DNA from: Enterobacteriaceae bacterium
GTDB taxonomy: Bacteria > Pseudomonadota > Gammaproteobacteria > Enterobacterales > Enterobacteriaceae
Direction: 5' to 3'
DNA length: 64,000 bases
Assembly (NCBI GenBank): GCA_902363335.1
Contig: CABIZV010000001.1
Location: 248,001 to 312,000, forward strand
The position numbers were made by a program, and so were the translations under genes. This document shows positions 7,388-16,811 of the stretch, one piece after another; positions within the stretch are counted from its first letter, which is position 1, and each line of letters begins with the position of its first letter. The notes below the pieces were generated by a model. The model had not been told where the DNA came from, made no database searches, and was given only the letters and a program-made list of their open reading frames with translations.

Positions 7388-9403
7388 GTGAGCATGGATA
7401 TCAGCGATTTTTATCAGACGTTTTTTGATGAGGCCGACGAACTGCTGGCCGATATGGAACAGCATCTACTGAACCTGGTGGTGGATGACCCTGATGCTGA
7501 ACAGATGAATGCGATTTTCCGCGCAGCGCACTCGATTAAGGGCGGGGCGGGCACGTTTGGCTTCACCATCTTGCAGGAAACGACCCACCTGATGGAGAAC
7601 CTGCTCGATGAGGCCCGGCGCGGGGAAATGCAGCTTAATACCGATATTATCAACCTGTTTTTGGAAACCAAAGATATTATGCAGGAACAGCTCGACGCCT
7701 ATAAAAGCTCCAGCGAACCGGATGCTGCCAGCTTCGAATATATCTGCAATGCGCTGCGCCAGCTTGCGCTGGAAGCAAAAGGCGAAAGTATTTCACAGCC
7801 TAACGGCAATACCCGGTTGAGCGTGGTGGATAATGACGCGCAGGAAGACGCGGCCTCCCTCACGCCTGCCGCCGTTGCGGGCCAAACGCAGATTACTTTG
7901 TCGCGCCTGAAGGCCGGTGAGCCAGAGATGCTTGAAGAAGAACTCGGCAACCTCGCCACCTTAAGCCAGGTCAGCAAAACCGCAGACTCCCTGACGGCAA
8001 TCATTGACGGTGAGGTCAATCAGGACGATATCGTGGCGGTACTGTGCTTTGTGATTGAGGCCGACCAGATTGAGTTCACCTCGGCGGCGATTGTTGCAGA
8101 TGAGAGCGTGATGAAGGAAGAGGTGATAGCGGCACCGGTCGACGTTCCGGCTGCGGTTAATCCGCAGCCTGCGTCTCCTCGCGTCGAGCGGGAAAAACCG
8201 GCGGCGCGTACCAGTGAATCCAGCAGTATTCGCGTAGCGGTGGAAAAGGTCGATCAGCTGATTAACCTGGTCGGCGAGCTTGTGATCACGCAGTCAATGC
8301 TGGCACAGCGTTCCAACGCCCTGGATCCGGTATCGCACGGTGATTTGATCACCAGCATGGGCCAGTTGCAACGTAATGCGCGCGACCTGCAGGAATCGGT
8401 GATGTCTATCCGCATGATGCCGATGGAATACGTCTTTAGCCGCTTCCCCCGCCTGGTGCGCGACCTCGCAAGTAAACTCGGCAAACAGGTTGAACTGACG
8501 CAAATCGGTAGCTCAACCGAGCTGGATAAAAGCCTGATTGAACGCATTATCGACCCACTCACGCACCTGGTGCGTAACAGCCTTGACCACGGCATTGAGT
8601 CGCCGGAAGCGCGCCTGGCTGCGGGGAAATCGGCGGTGGGTAATTTAACGCTGTCCGCAGAGCATCAGGGCGGCAACATCTGTATTGAAGTGACCGACGA
8701 TGGCGCCGGATTAAACCGCGAGCGCATCCTGGCCAAAGCCGTATCGCAAGGCATGGTGGTCAGCGAAAACATGACCGATGAAGAGGTCGGTATGCTGATC
8801 TTCGCGCCCGGTTTTTCGACCGCTGAGCAGGTGACTGACGTTTCAGGGCGCGGCGTGGGCATGGACGTGGTGAAGCGAAATATCCAGGAGATGGGCGGCC
8901 ACGTTGAAATTAAATCCCGCCAGGGCGCGGGGACAACCATTCGCATCCTGCTTCCGCTGACGCTTGCGATCCTCGACGGTATGTCGGTGAAAGTGAGTGA
9001 AGAGGTCTTTATCCTGCCGCTGAACGCGGTCATGGAATCTCTACAGCCGCGCGAAGAAGATCTGCATCCGCTGGCAGGCGGTGAGCGCGTACTGGAAGTG
9101 CGCGGAGAATACCTGCCGCTGGTGGAACTGTGGAAGGCGTTCGAGGTGCAGGGGGCAAAAACCGAAGCCACGCAGGGCATTGTGGTGATTTTGCAAAGCG
9201 CTGGTCGTCGCTATGCGCTGCTGGTCGATCAGTTAATTGGTCAGCACCAGGTGGTGGTGAAAAACCTGGAGAGCAACTATCGCAAGGTGCCGGGGATTTC
9301 GGCGGCCACCATCCTCGGTGACGGAAGCGTAGCGCTGATTGTCGATGTCTCGGCACTGCAGGGATTAAATCGTGAAAAACGTCTGGCGAACACTGCCGCC
9401 TGA
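7388..9403 (+). CDS. cheA: Chemotaxis histidine kinase CheA
   Basis: Cytoplasmic sensor kinase that phosphorylates CheY and CheB. At 671 residues it is about 17 longer than E. coli CheA, the extra length lying in the linkers around the P2 domain (roughly residues 135-160 and 235-275). P1 has the phosphorylated histidine 48 in AAHSIKGGAGTFG. P3/P4 show the N box LVRNSLDHGIE, the G1 box DDGAGLNRE and the G2 box GRGVGMDVV. P5, the CheW-like part, ends in VALIVDVSALQ. The start is GTG, as in E. coli. A second internal start for the short CheA form is plausible but I did not fix its position. Confidence 0.97.
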   Translation: MSMDISDFYQTFFDEADELLADMEQHLLNLVVDDPDAEQMNAIFRAAHSIKGGAGTFGFTILQETTHLMENLLDEARRGEMQLNTDIINLFLETKDIMQEQLDAYKSSSEPDAASFEYICNALRQLALEAKGESISQPNGNTRLSVVDNDAQEDAASLTPAAVAGQTQITLSRLKAGEPEMLEEELGNLATLSQVSKTADSLTAIIDGEVNQDDIVAVLCFVIEADQIEFTSAAIVADESVMKEEVIAAPVDVPAAVNPQPASPRVEREKPAARTSESSSIRVAVEKVDQLINLVGELVITQSMLAQRSNALDPVSHGDLITSMGQLQRNARDLQESVMSIRMMPMEYVFSRFPRLVRDLASKLGKQVELTQIGSSTELDKSLIERIIDPLTHLVRNSLDHGIESPEARLAAGKSAVGNLTLSAEHQGGNICIEVTDDGAGLNRERILAKAVSQGMVVSENMTDEEVGMLIFAPGFSTAEQVTDVSGRGVGMDVVKRNIQEMGGHVEIKSRQGAGTTIRILLPLTLAILDGMSVKVSEEVFILPLNAVMESLQPREEDLHPLAGGERVLEVRGEYLPLVELWKAFEVQGAKTEATQGIVVILQSAGRRYALLVDQLIGQHQVVVKNLESNYRKVPGISAATILGDGSVALIVDVSALQGLNREKRLANTAA

Positions 9404-9427
9404 AACGCTTAAAGAGAAGGTAAAAAC

Positions 9428-9931
9428 ATGACCGGAATGACAAATGTAACAAAGCTGGCGGGCGAACCGACAGGGCAGGAATTTTTAGTCTTTACGCTGG
9501 GTAATGAAGAGTACGGCATCGATATCCTCAAAGTGCAGGAGATCCGCGGCTACGATCAGGTAACGCGCATTGCCAATACCCCAGCCTTTATTAAAGGCGT
9601 AACCAACCTGCGCGGCGTCATCGTACCGATTGTCGATCTGCGCGTGAAGTTCAGCCAGGAAGACGTTGAGTACAACGACAATACGGTAGTGATTGTCCTG
9701 AACCTCGGGCAGCGGGTGGTGGGCATTGTTGTCGATGGCGTTTCTGACGTACTGTCACTGGCCTCCGAGCAGATTCGTCCGGCACCGGAATTCGCGGTGA
9801 CCTTGTCAACGGAATATCTGACTGGGCTGGGCGCTCTGGGCGACCGTATGTTGATTCTGGTAAACATTGAGAAGTTACTCAATAGCGAAGAGATGGCGCT
9901 GCTGGATAGCGCAGCCAGCCACGCAGCTTAA
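9428..9931 (+). CDS. cheW: Chemotaxis coupling protein CheW
   Basis: Couples chemoreceptors to CheA; 167 residues, the E. coli length and nearly the same sequence (GQEFLVFTLGNEEYGIDILKV, FIKGVTNLRGVIVPIVDLR). It follows cheA by 24 bases with a tight agagaagg ribosome site and ends the motA operon. In E. coli the next gene is tar; here about 3.5 kb with a porin and a carrier comes between. Confidence 0.98.
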   Translation: MTGMTNVTKLAGEPTGQEFLVFTLGNEEYGIDILKVQEIRGYDQVTRIANTPAFIKGVTNLRGVIVPIVDLRVKFSQEDVEYNDNTVVIVLNLGQRVVGIVVDGVSDVLSLASEQIRPAPEFAVTLSTEYLTGLGALGDRMLILVNIEKLLNSEEMALLDSAASHAA

Positions 9932-9933
9932 TA

Positions 9934-9971
9934 AAATAAGGCTCATCGTAGTAACCCGGTGGGCCTTATTT
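9934..9971 (+). terminator. Hairpin after cheW
   Basis: AAATAAGGC and GCCTTATTT pair around a long loop. The trailing T-run is short, so this is a moderate terminator or an mRNA-end hairpin. Confidence 0.5.
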
Positions 9972-10597
9972 ACATTGTGAGGCAACGCACTATTTTTCGT
10001 TACAACACAATAATGTAAAAATGTGCGCTTACGACATGCCGGGTTATCATTTTTATACTGTTTGTTCTTGTTTGTTTTTATTCCACGTTTTACCCCGTCT
10101 TTTTATATTTGTATAAATTATCGCTATTCCAAAAAGAAATTATTTTAGCGAATGTTTCATTTGAAAGTCACCGCGCTATTGTTATTGAAAAATCGCATCA
10201 TGCCGCGCCGGCGTTATTTGCTGGGTCAATAGATTAGGCTGCTATGAAATTTTTATGTTAATTTTTATTGTTGGGATTGTCTTATTTCTCTGTTTTTATT
10301 GTTTATTTGGTGTTGTGGGTTGGTTTTAAATTTACATCGGGAAATGATTATAAATAAGAGTGAGTAAATCCTCAGGGTTAGACACATACCCTTGCCTTAT
10401 TTGTAAAATAATCTTCATTTTATGAATTCGCGAAAGAAAATAATTCTTAGTGATGGCAGTCTTATTTTTAATTTATGCGCATAGAAAAGAGATTCAGACA
10501 GCTATTACTATCCACAGCGTGGAGAGCAATATTGCTATCCGATTATTCAATTTAATCGTCACTAAAAATAATCTTAAATATTGATTAAGGGATTTCT
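9972..10597 (+). promoter_or_regulatory. AT-rich intergenic region upstream of the porin
   Basis: About 625 bases with no credible reading frame, much more AT-rich than the flanking genes. It should carry the porin promoter and probably H-NS-type control. I found no convincing sigma28, CRP or OmpR-type site by eye. Confidence 0.5.
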
Positions 10598-11872
10598 ATG
10601 CGCGTAAAAAATGTAATGCTGAAACCTTCTATTATCGCTTTGGCTATTACCGCCGCAGTGGGGACGCCAGTCTATGCGCTGGCAAGCAGTGGCGAGCCGG
10701 CTTCTCCGGCCTATACCGCAACGCAAACCAAAGGCGAGATGGTTTATCAAAATGACGATACGGCGATTTCCATCATGGGCTCTGTACGTCTTATGGCGAA
10801 AGACGATTCGGCGCATAGCGTAGAACATAATATTCAGAATAATGACTCGCGTCTGGGCGTCGCCCTGCGACAGAAAATTAATGACAACGGCTATTACGCG
10901 GCAGGGTATTACGAAACCGGGATGCATGGACTGGATTCCGCCACCGACGACCAGGGCAACGATGTGTATACCCGGCAGGCTTATGCGGGTGTCGGTAACG
11001 ACAACTACGGGGTGGTGACATTCGGCAAGCAATACGCGCCGACCGACTGGGGCCTGGGGATTGATACCACCTATGCGTACGGCGGTAAGGCAAAACACGA
11101 CACCGCCGGTATGTCGACTGATATTATTAACTCCGCAGCTATTTATTATTACAACACCAAAGAATTTACCGTGGGTGTAATGGGGCAGGGGAATGATGAC
11201 GTCGATAAAATTGGCTTCGGTAGCGGTTATGGCGACGGCCCGGATATGCATGACGCTTATCACGACGGTTCCGCAACCGTCCACGGCGGCGCGGCGCTGG
11301 CGGCACAATATCGCTTTGAAAATGGCTTCTCCGTTTCCGGGGCTGCGGCCTATAATAACTACACGGTAAACCAGGGCTCTGTGACAACCGATGTTCCGGT
11401 CGGGCCACACGGCGGAACGGTGCCGGTGACGACGGTAACCGGCCCATCCTATGACGGTAATACCTATTCGATGGGGATGAACGCCAAGTACACCGCTAAC
11501 TTTGCCGGTTTCACCTGGTATAACGGGGCGCAGGCCACCTACTACATTAACAAAGTTGATGACGTCCAGGCGGCAACCAGCGGTACCAGTCATCAGACCG
11601 ACGATCAAGAAACCATTCTGGGGCTGGAATACGCTTCGCAGTTTAAAATCACGCCACAGTGGAGCGTTTACGCGAACTTCGACTGGACGGAAGGGGGCGA
11701 TGCTATGGACGGGCAGCACTTCCAGTCCACCACGCTCGGTACGGACTATTGGTTAGGCAAGAATGCGGTGACGTATATTGAATATGGCTATGAGAAAGCC
11801 AGCGGTAATAGCGACGAGTCTGACAACGTTTCCGATCACCTTGCGGCTGTTGGTCTGCGTATCTTTATTTAA
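10598..11872 (+). CDS. Outer-membrane general porin of the OmpC/OmpF superfamily
   Basis: A 424-residue outer-membrane beta-barrel protein. The N-terminus is a signal peptide (charged MRVKNVMLKPS, hydrophobic AITAAVG, cleavage near VYALA-S). Family hallmarks are visible: NDSRLGVALRQKINDNGYYA, then RQAYAGVGNDNYGVVTFGKQY, as in classical porins where the RLxxAGL and FGxxYG strands form early barrel staves. It is longer than OmpC/OmpF (about 340-370), with a glycine- and histidine-rich insertion around residues 200-235. The C-terminus is RIFI rather than the usual terminal phenylalanine. The ATG at 10598 follows ttaaggga. The substrate cannot be read from sequence. It is followed by a REP pair and a convergent DAACS carrier. 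Confidence 0.85.
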   Translation: MRVKNVMLKPSIIALAITAAVGTPVYALASSGEPASPAYTATQTKGEMVYQNDDTAISIMGSVRLMAKDDSAHSVEHNIQNNDSRLGVALRQKINDNGYYAAGYYETGMHGLDSATDDQGNDVYTRQAYAGVGNDNYGVVTFGKQYAPTDWGLGIDTTYAYGGKAKHDTAGMSTDIINSAAIYYYNTKEFTVGVMGQGNDDVDKIGFGSGYGDGPDMHDAYHDGSATVHGGAALAAQYRFENGFSVSGAAAYNNYTVNQGSVTTDVPVGPHGGTVPVTTVTGPSYDGNTYSMGMNAKYTANFAGFTWYNGAQATYYINKVDDVQAATSGTSHQTDDQETILGLEYASQFKITPQWSVYANFDWTEGGDAMDGQHFQSTTLGTDYWLGKNAVTYIEYGYEKASGNSDESDNVSDHLAAVGLRIFI

Positions 11873-11886
11873 ACTTTCTGGTGTTA

Positions 11887-11956
11887 ATCCCGGCGGCGCT
11901 ACGCTTGGCCGGGCTACCCTCAAATGTAGCCCGGCCAAGCGTAGCGCCGCCGGGAT
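11887..11956. repeat. Perfect 31-bp inverted REP pair
   Basis: Two arms (11887-11917 and 11926-11956) are exact inverted copies separated by eight bases, each containing GTAGCCCGGCCAAGCGTAGC in the outward reading. It lies between the convergent porin and carrier genes and may act as a bidirectional transcription end. Close relatives of the same unit occur at 30445-30474 and 34003-34074. Confidence 0.9.
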
Positions 11957-11967
11957 CGACTCAACAA

Positions 11968-13230
11968 TTACATATTCTGCTGCACAACTTCAGGCTCAAC
12001 TTCACTGAGCTGACCTTCGTTCTGCGACAGCATCGCCGTCGCCACGCCGTTACCCAGCACGTTGATGGCTGAACGCCCCATATCGAGGAAGTGGTCAATG
12101 CCCATCAGGAGCAAAATACCCGCCACCGGAATGTTAAAGCTCGGAATGGTCGCCGCCAGCACCACCAGTGCCGAACGCGGTACCCCGGCAATCCCTTTTG
12201 ATGCCAGCATCAGCGTCAGCATCAGCACGGCAATCTCTGAGAAGCTCAGGTGAATGTTGTACGCCTGGGCGATAAACATCGAGGCAAAGGAGCAATAGAC
12301 CATCGAGCCCACCAGGTTAAACGAGTAACCGATAGGCAGCACGAAAGAGACAATATTGCGGGAACAGCCGAATTTGGTCAGTTGCTCAAGCGTTTTCGGG
12401 TAAGCCGCTTCTGAGCTGCTGGTGGTGAAAGCCACCAGTACCGGATCTTTGAGCATACTGAGCAGACGGAACACGTCTTTTTTCAGCACCATATAGCCAA
12501 TGGCCACCAGTACGCAGCAGGTCAGGACAATCGCCACATAATAGCCGCCAATAAACGACGCGTAGTTAAGCAAAATACCCAGACCTTCCGTCGCAATCAC
12601 CGACGAGATGGCGGCAAAAATCGCCAGCGGCGCAACGTACATCACGTAACCCGTCACCTTGAGCATGATGTGGGAAACCACATCCAGCGCGGCAACCAGG
12701 GGTGCGTTAAATTTCTGCCCAAGCGACGCACCACCGATGCCGAAGAACATCGAGAAGACCACAATTTGCAGGATTTCGTTATCGGCCATCGCGCCGACAA
12801 TACTGGTCGGAATGGTGTGAGAAAGAAAACCTTTCAGGCTCATGCCGCTGACCGCAAGCCCGGTATCGACGGTATCCTTCGGTATGGCCAGATTCAGGCC
12901 GCTGCCTGGATGTTGCAGGGTGACGATAAACAGCCCGACCAGAATCGACAGCACCGATGAGCTGATAAACCAGACCATGGCTTTGCCGCCGACGCGACCG
13001 ATCGTCGAGGTTTCCCCCAGCTTCATGATGCCCACAGTCAAGGTGCTAAAGACTAAGGGTGCTATCACCATTTTGATAAGCCGAAGAAATATATCGGTGA
13101 AGAGAGTGATGTTGCTGGACCAGACCTGAATGGTGTTTGCTGATGCGTAAGAATGGATCATTGCGCCGGTGAGAATCCCCGCCAGCATGAAAATCACGAT
13201 AAAAATCGTGAGTTTATTCGCGTTTGCCAC
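11968..13230 (-). CDS. Dicarboxylate/amino acid:cation symporter (DAACS family)
   Basis: Polytopic inner-membrane carrier, 420 residues, of the GltP/DctA type. The HP1 tip reads TSSSEAAYPKTLEQL where glutamate carriers have SSSAATLP. The TM7 motif reads FNLVGS where the family usually has NMDGT. TM8 reads DMGRSAINVLGNG. The final N in LGNG instead of aspartate is typical of proton-coupled members, so I infer proton rather than sodium coupling. These differences mean the substrate may not be glutamate or succinate. Translation starts at GTG behind acggag. Its promoter must lie in 13231-13440, divergent from tar. Confidence 0.88.
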   Translation of the reverse strand: MANANKLTIFIVIFMLAGILTGAMIHSYASANTIQVWSSNITLFTDIFLRLIKMVIAPLVFSTLTVGIMKLGETSTIGRVGGKAMVWFISSSVLSILVGLFIVTLQHPGSGLNLAIPKDTVDTGLAVSGMSLKGFLSHTIPTSIVGAMADNEILQIVVFSMFFGIGGASLGQKFNAPLVAALDVVSHIMLKVTGYVMYVAPLAIFAAISSVIATEGLGILLNYASFIGGYYVAIVLTCCVLVAIGYMVLKKDVFRLLSMLKDPVLVAFTTSSSEAAYPKTLEQLTKFGCSRNIVSFVLPIGYSFNLVGSMVYCSFASMFIAQAYNIHLSFSEIAVLMLTLMLASKGIAGVPRSALVVLAATIPSFNIPVAGILLLMGIDHFLDMGRSAINVLGNGVATAMLSQNEGQLSEVEPEVVQQNM

Positions 13231-13444
13231 AAAAAATACTCCGTCAGATTACGAAATTGCCCCGCGATGAAATAATGCATTTTTATTATGTAATACCATC
13301 AATTCATTCATTACATAAATTGTATGAAACCCGGGTCATTTACAACTTTTTTTTAGTATTTATAAAAAATGTTTTGATTCAATGACTCGCTGCCCGCCGC
13401 GCCGTACCCCTTCTCCGGCCAACGATTTTTCCCCCAGGCGCGCA

Positions 13445-13471
13445 TAAAGTTTCTTTTTAGGATGCCGATAA
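13445..13471 (+). promoter_or_regulatory. Sigma28 (FliA) promoter of the tar-tap-cheRBYZ operon
   Basis: TAAAGTTT, 11-base spacer, GCCGATAA: an exact match to the enterobacterial FliA consensus, 32 bases before the tar start. It shows that the chemotaxis operon is a class 3 flagellar operon with its own promoter. Confidence 0.96.
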
Positions 13472-13502
13472 CAGCGATAACTGAATATAGAGAAGGTGTT
13501 GT

Positions 13503-15140
13503 ATGTTAAACCGTATCCGCGTTGTCACACTGCTGATGTTGGTGCTGGTCGTCTTCGCGCTTCTGCAGTTAGTCTCCGGGAGCTTTTTGTTCTCCTCGTT
13601 ACAGCAAAACCAACAAAGTTTTGCGCTCTCTAATACGCTTCGTACCCAACAAACGGAACTCACCCAAGCGTGGGATCTGATGCTGCAAACGCGTATCAAC
13701 CTCAGCCGCTCCTCGGCGCGGATGATGATGGATACGCAAAATCAGCAAAGCAGCGCAAAAACGGAGCTGCTGAAAAATGCCAAAGCCACGCTGACCCAGG
13801 CGGCAGGCCACTTTGAACGCTTTAGCCAGCTTTCCCCGCCGCCCGAGATGAGGGAAGTAAGCGCCCAGGCCACAAAAACCTATCAGAATTATTTCACGGC
13901 CTTACAAGAGCTGTTGGCTTTTCTTGATGCTGGCAATATGGACGCCTATTTCGCTCAGCCCACGCAAGGCATGCAAAATGCGCTGGGTGAGGCGATGACT
14001 CAATATGCAAGCCAGAGTGAAGCGCTCTACCAGCACGCGTTTACCACCAGCAGCAGTGACTATCAGTTTGCCCGCTGGCAACTGGTGATTCTGGCGATAG
14101 TCCTCGTCGTCGTCATGGTGGCCGCCTGGTTCGGTATTCGTGCCATTTTGCTTAAACCGCTGTCGGCGGTGATGGGACATATTCGCCATATTGCTGCAGG
14201 CGATCTTACCCAGCGTCTGACGCTAAGTGGGCGCAACGAAATCACCGAACTGGCCGACACCGTTAGCCATATGCAGAACTCGCTTATCGATACCGTTACC
14301 CACGTACGCGAAGGGGCTGAAGCCATCTATCACGGCACCAGCGAAATCGCGGCGGGCAATAACGACCTTTCTGCGCGCACTGAACAGCAGTCAGCTTCGC
14401 TTGAGGAAACGGCGGCCAGCATGGAACAGCTGACGGCCACGGTGAAACAGAACGCAGAAAATGCGCGTCAGGCTTCGCATCTGGCGCTTAGCGCCTCAGA
14501 AACGGCCCAGCGCGGCGGCAATGTGGTCAACGGCGTGGTTAACACCATGCATGAGATCGCCGCCAGTTCACAGAAAATCTCTGACATTACCGGCGTTATC
14601 GACGCCATTGCTTTCCAGACCAATATCCTCGCGCTCAATGCAGCAGTAGAAGCGGCACGCGCCGGTGAGCAGGGGCGCGGTTTTGCGGTGGTGGCGGGAG
14701 AAGTGCGTAATCTTGCCAGCCGCAGCGCGCAGGCGGCAAAAGAGATCAAAGCGTTAATTGAAGATTCTGTGGCGCGAGTCGATACCGGTTCTGTGCTGGT
14801 GGAGAGCGCTGGCGAAACCATGACCGATATCGTCAACGCCGTGACCCGCGTGACAGACATCATGGGTGAAATTTCCTCGGCCTCCGATGAGCAAAGCCGG
14901 GGAATCGACCAGGTGGCTATCGCGGTGGCGGAAATGGACAGCGTGACGCAGCAAAACGCCTCGCTGGTGGAAGAGTCTGCCAGCGCGGCGGCGGCGCTTG
15001 AAGAACAGGCCGAACGTTTAAATCAGGCGGTGGCCGCTTTTCGTCTGAATGCCACTCCGGTAAGCCGCGAAGCCACAGCGCCGACACGCCTGACGCCCTC
15101 CGTCAACGTTCGGGCCGACAACAACTGGGAAACCTTTTAA
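13503..15140 (+). CDS. tar: Methyl-accepting chemotaxis protein, Tar type
   Basis: Membrane chemoreceptor of 545 residues, closest to E. coli Tar (553) from its position and N-terminus MLNRIRVVTLLMLVLVVFALLQL. The first membrane helix is followed by a four-helix ligand domain with LMLQTRINLSRSSARMMMD, whose arginines match the aspartate-binding positions. A second membrane helix lies near residues 190-210, then HAMP and the methylated signalling domain with the hairpin tip AFQTNILALNAAVEAARAGE. It ends in NWETF, the CheR/CheB docking pentapeptide. An aspartate sensor is the expected role; maltose sensing is not certain. Confidence 0.93.
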   Translation: MLNRIRVVTLLMLVLVVFALLQLVSGSFLFSSLQQNQQSFALSNTLRTQQTELTQAWDLMLQTRINLSRSSARMMMDTQNQQSSAKTELLKNAKATLTQAAGHFERFSQLSPPPEMREVSAQATKTYQNYFTALQELLAFLDAGNMDAYFAQPTQGMQNALGEAMTQYASQSEALYQHAFTTSSSDYQFARWQLVILAIVLVVVMVAAWFGIRAILLKPLSAVMGHIRHIAAGDLTQRLTLSGRNEITELADTVSHMQNSLIDTVTHVREGAEAIYHGTSEIAAGNNDLSARTEQQSASLEETAASMEQLTATVKQNAENARQASHLALSASETAQRGGNVVNGVVNTMHEIAASSQKISDITGVIDAIAFQTNILALNAAVEAARAGEQGRGFAVVAGEVRNLASRSAQAAKEIKALIEDSVARVDTGSVLVESAGETMTDIVNAVTRVTDIMGEISSASDEQSRGIDQVAIAVAEMDSVTQQNASLVEESASAAAALEEQAERLNQAVAAFRLNATPVSREATAPTRLTPSVNVRADNNWETF

Positions 15141-15179
15141 TGATATCTGCGGTTAATGACCGTCTTTAGGAGTGTGGTG

Positions 15180-16787
15180 ATGCTTTATCGTCTTCGAATC
15201 TCTACCACGTTGTTTCTGATTTTGATCCTCTGCGGCTTTTTGCAGATTGGCAGTAACGGACTCTCTTTTTGGGCGTTTCGCGATGGGCAAAACAATATTT
15301 ATCAGGTCGACCAGAGCAGCCAGCAGCTTAACGCGTTAACGGAATCGCGCGCCTCCATGCTGCAAGCCAGCATGATGCTGAACAAGGCCGGCACGCTGAC
15401 GGCGCTGAGCTATCCGCCTGGGGAAGTCCGCGGCATGGTTGATGAGGTGAAACAAGAGCTTTCAAAGGCTGATGCCCTGTTTAAAGGCTTTATGGCACTA
15501 CCGCTGACGAACGTTCGTGACAAAGAGTTGCAAAATCAGACGGCTAAAACCTTTAGTGCCTGGTTTGACATGCTGTCGCACCAGACGGCCTGGCTTGAGA
15601 ACAACCAGTTAGCGGAGTTTGTCGCAGCGCCAATCCAGAAATCGCAAGACCAGTTCGACAACGATTACCAGAGCTGGCGTAAGAATATCGAAAATTATGT
15701 CGCCTCAGCCGAGCAGGAAAGTCAGGGGGACTACGCCCGTTCAACCCTGATGTTTGTTGCCATGGTGGTCATCTCCGTGGTGATCATGCTAGGGGCGTTA
15801 TGGTGGGTACGGCGGATGGTGGTGCAGCCGTTGGCGATTATCAGCAGCCATTTTGACAGCATCGCCAAAGGTAATCTTGCTCGACCTATCGCCGTATACG
15901 GCAAGAACGAAATCAGCGCCATCTTTGCCGGTCTGAAGGCGATGCAAAAATCCCTGCGTGAAACCGTGGGCCATGTGCGTCTGGGAAGTTCCGCCATGCA
16001 TACCGGGATTTCAGAAATTGCCGCCGGGAATAACGATCTCTCGGCCCGCACCGAACAGCAGGCGGCCTCGCTTGCGCAAACGGCCGCCAGTATGGAGCAG
16101 CTTACGGCAACGGTCAGCCAGAACGCCGATAACGCTCGCCAGGCGTCTGGACTCGCCCACGGAGCCGCCGACACCGCCAAACGCGGCGGTGAACAGGCAA
16201 GCCTCGTGGCGCAGACAATGCACAATATCGCCACCAGTTCGAAGAAAATCAGCGACATTATCAGCGTTATCGACGGCATTGCTTTCCAGACTAACATTCT
16301 GGCGCTGAACGCAGCGGTGGAAGCCGCGCGCGCCGGTGAGCAGGGCCGTGGCTTCGCGGTGGTGGCGGGGGAAGTTCGCAACCTCGCCAGCCGAAGCGCG
16401 CAGGCGGCTAAAGAGATCAAGGTGCTGATTGAAGAATCCGTTTCCCGCGTCCAGCAAGGGTCTGCGCTGGTGGAAACCTCCGCCAATACGATGGCCGAAA
16501 TCGTCCAGTCGGTGACTCAGGTTAACGACATCATGGGCGAGATCGCCTCCGCGTCAGATGAACAGCGTCGGGGGATTGAGCAAGTGGCGCTGGCGGTCAG
16601 CCAAATGGATCAGGTGACGCAGCAAAACGCCGCGCTGGTGGAAGAGGGTGCGGCGGCAACGCAGCAGCTGGCAGACCAGGCTGAACGCTTATCCACCCTC
16701 GTATCCGTATTTGAACTTGAAGAAGTCGTGAAAGCACAGGTGGAGCCTGAACCTGTTCCGCTGTCCGCGATACCCGCAGTTTCCTGA
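15180..16787 (+). CDS. tap: Methyl-accepting chemotaxis protein, Tap type
   Basis: Second chemoreceptor of the operon, 535 residues, matching E. coli Tap in RISTTLFLILILCG, GSNGLSFWAFRD, MLNKAGTLTALSYP and the whole signalling domain. In E. coli Tap mediates taxis to dipeptides through the dipeptide-binding protein. It lacks a C-terminal NWETF, as expected for a minor receptor that relies on Tar/Tsr for methylation helpers. I place the start at the ATG preceded by taggagtg; an upstream in-frame start at 15156 has no family support. The ligand domain is more diverged than the rest. Confidence 0.93.
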   Translation: MLYRLRISTTLFLILILCGFLQIGSNGLSFWAFRDGQNNIYQVDQSSQQLNALTESRASMLQASMMLNKAGTLTALSYPPGEVRGMVDEVKQELSKADALFKGFMALPLTNVRDKELQNQTAKTFSAWFDMLSHQTAWLENNQLAEFVAAPIQKSQDQFDNDYQSWRKNIENYVASAEQESQGDYARSTLMFVAMVVISVVIMLGALWWVRRMVVQPLAIISSHFDSIAKGNLARPIAVYGKNEISAIFAGLKAMQKSLRETVGHVRLGSSAMHTGISEIAAGNNDLSARTEQQAASLAQTAASMEQLTATVSQNADNARQASGLAHGAADTAKRGGEQASLVAQTMHNIATSSKKISDIISVIDGIAFQTNILALNAAVEAARAGEQGRGFAVVAGEVRNLASRSAQAAKEIKVLIEESVSRVQQGSALVETSANTMAEIVQSVTQVNDIMGEIASASDEQRRGIEQVALAVSQMDQVTQQNAALVEEGAAATQQLADQAERLSTLVSVFELEEVVKAQVEPEPVPLSAIPAVS

Positions 16788-16811
16788 ATTGATGTGATGT
16801 AAGAAGGCGCT

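Noticed and set aside
9972..10597. Sigma28 or CRP site for the porin
   Set aside because: Several AT-rich partial matches exist, but none keeps both halves with proper spacing.
10574..11719. Long minus-strand frame (381 codons) opposite the porin
   Set aside because: The porin has a signal peptide, ribosome site and family motifs; the reverse frame has none.
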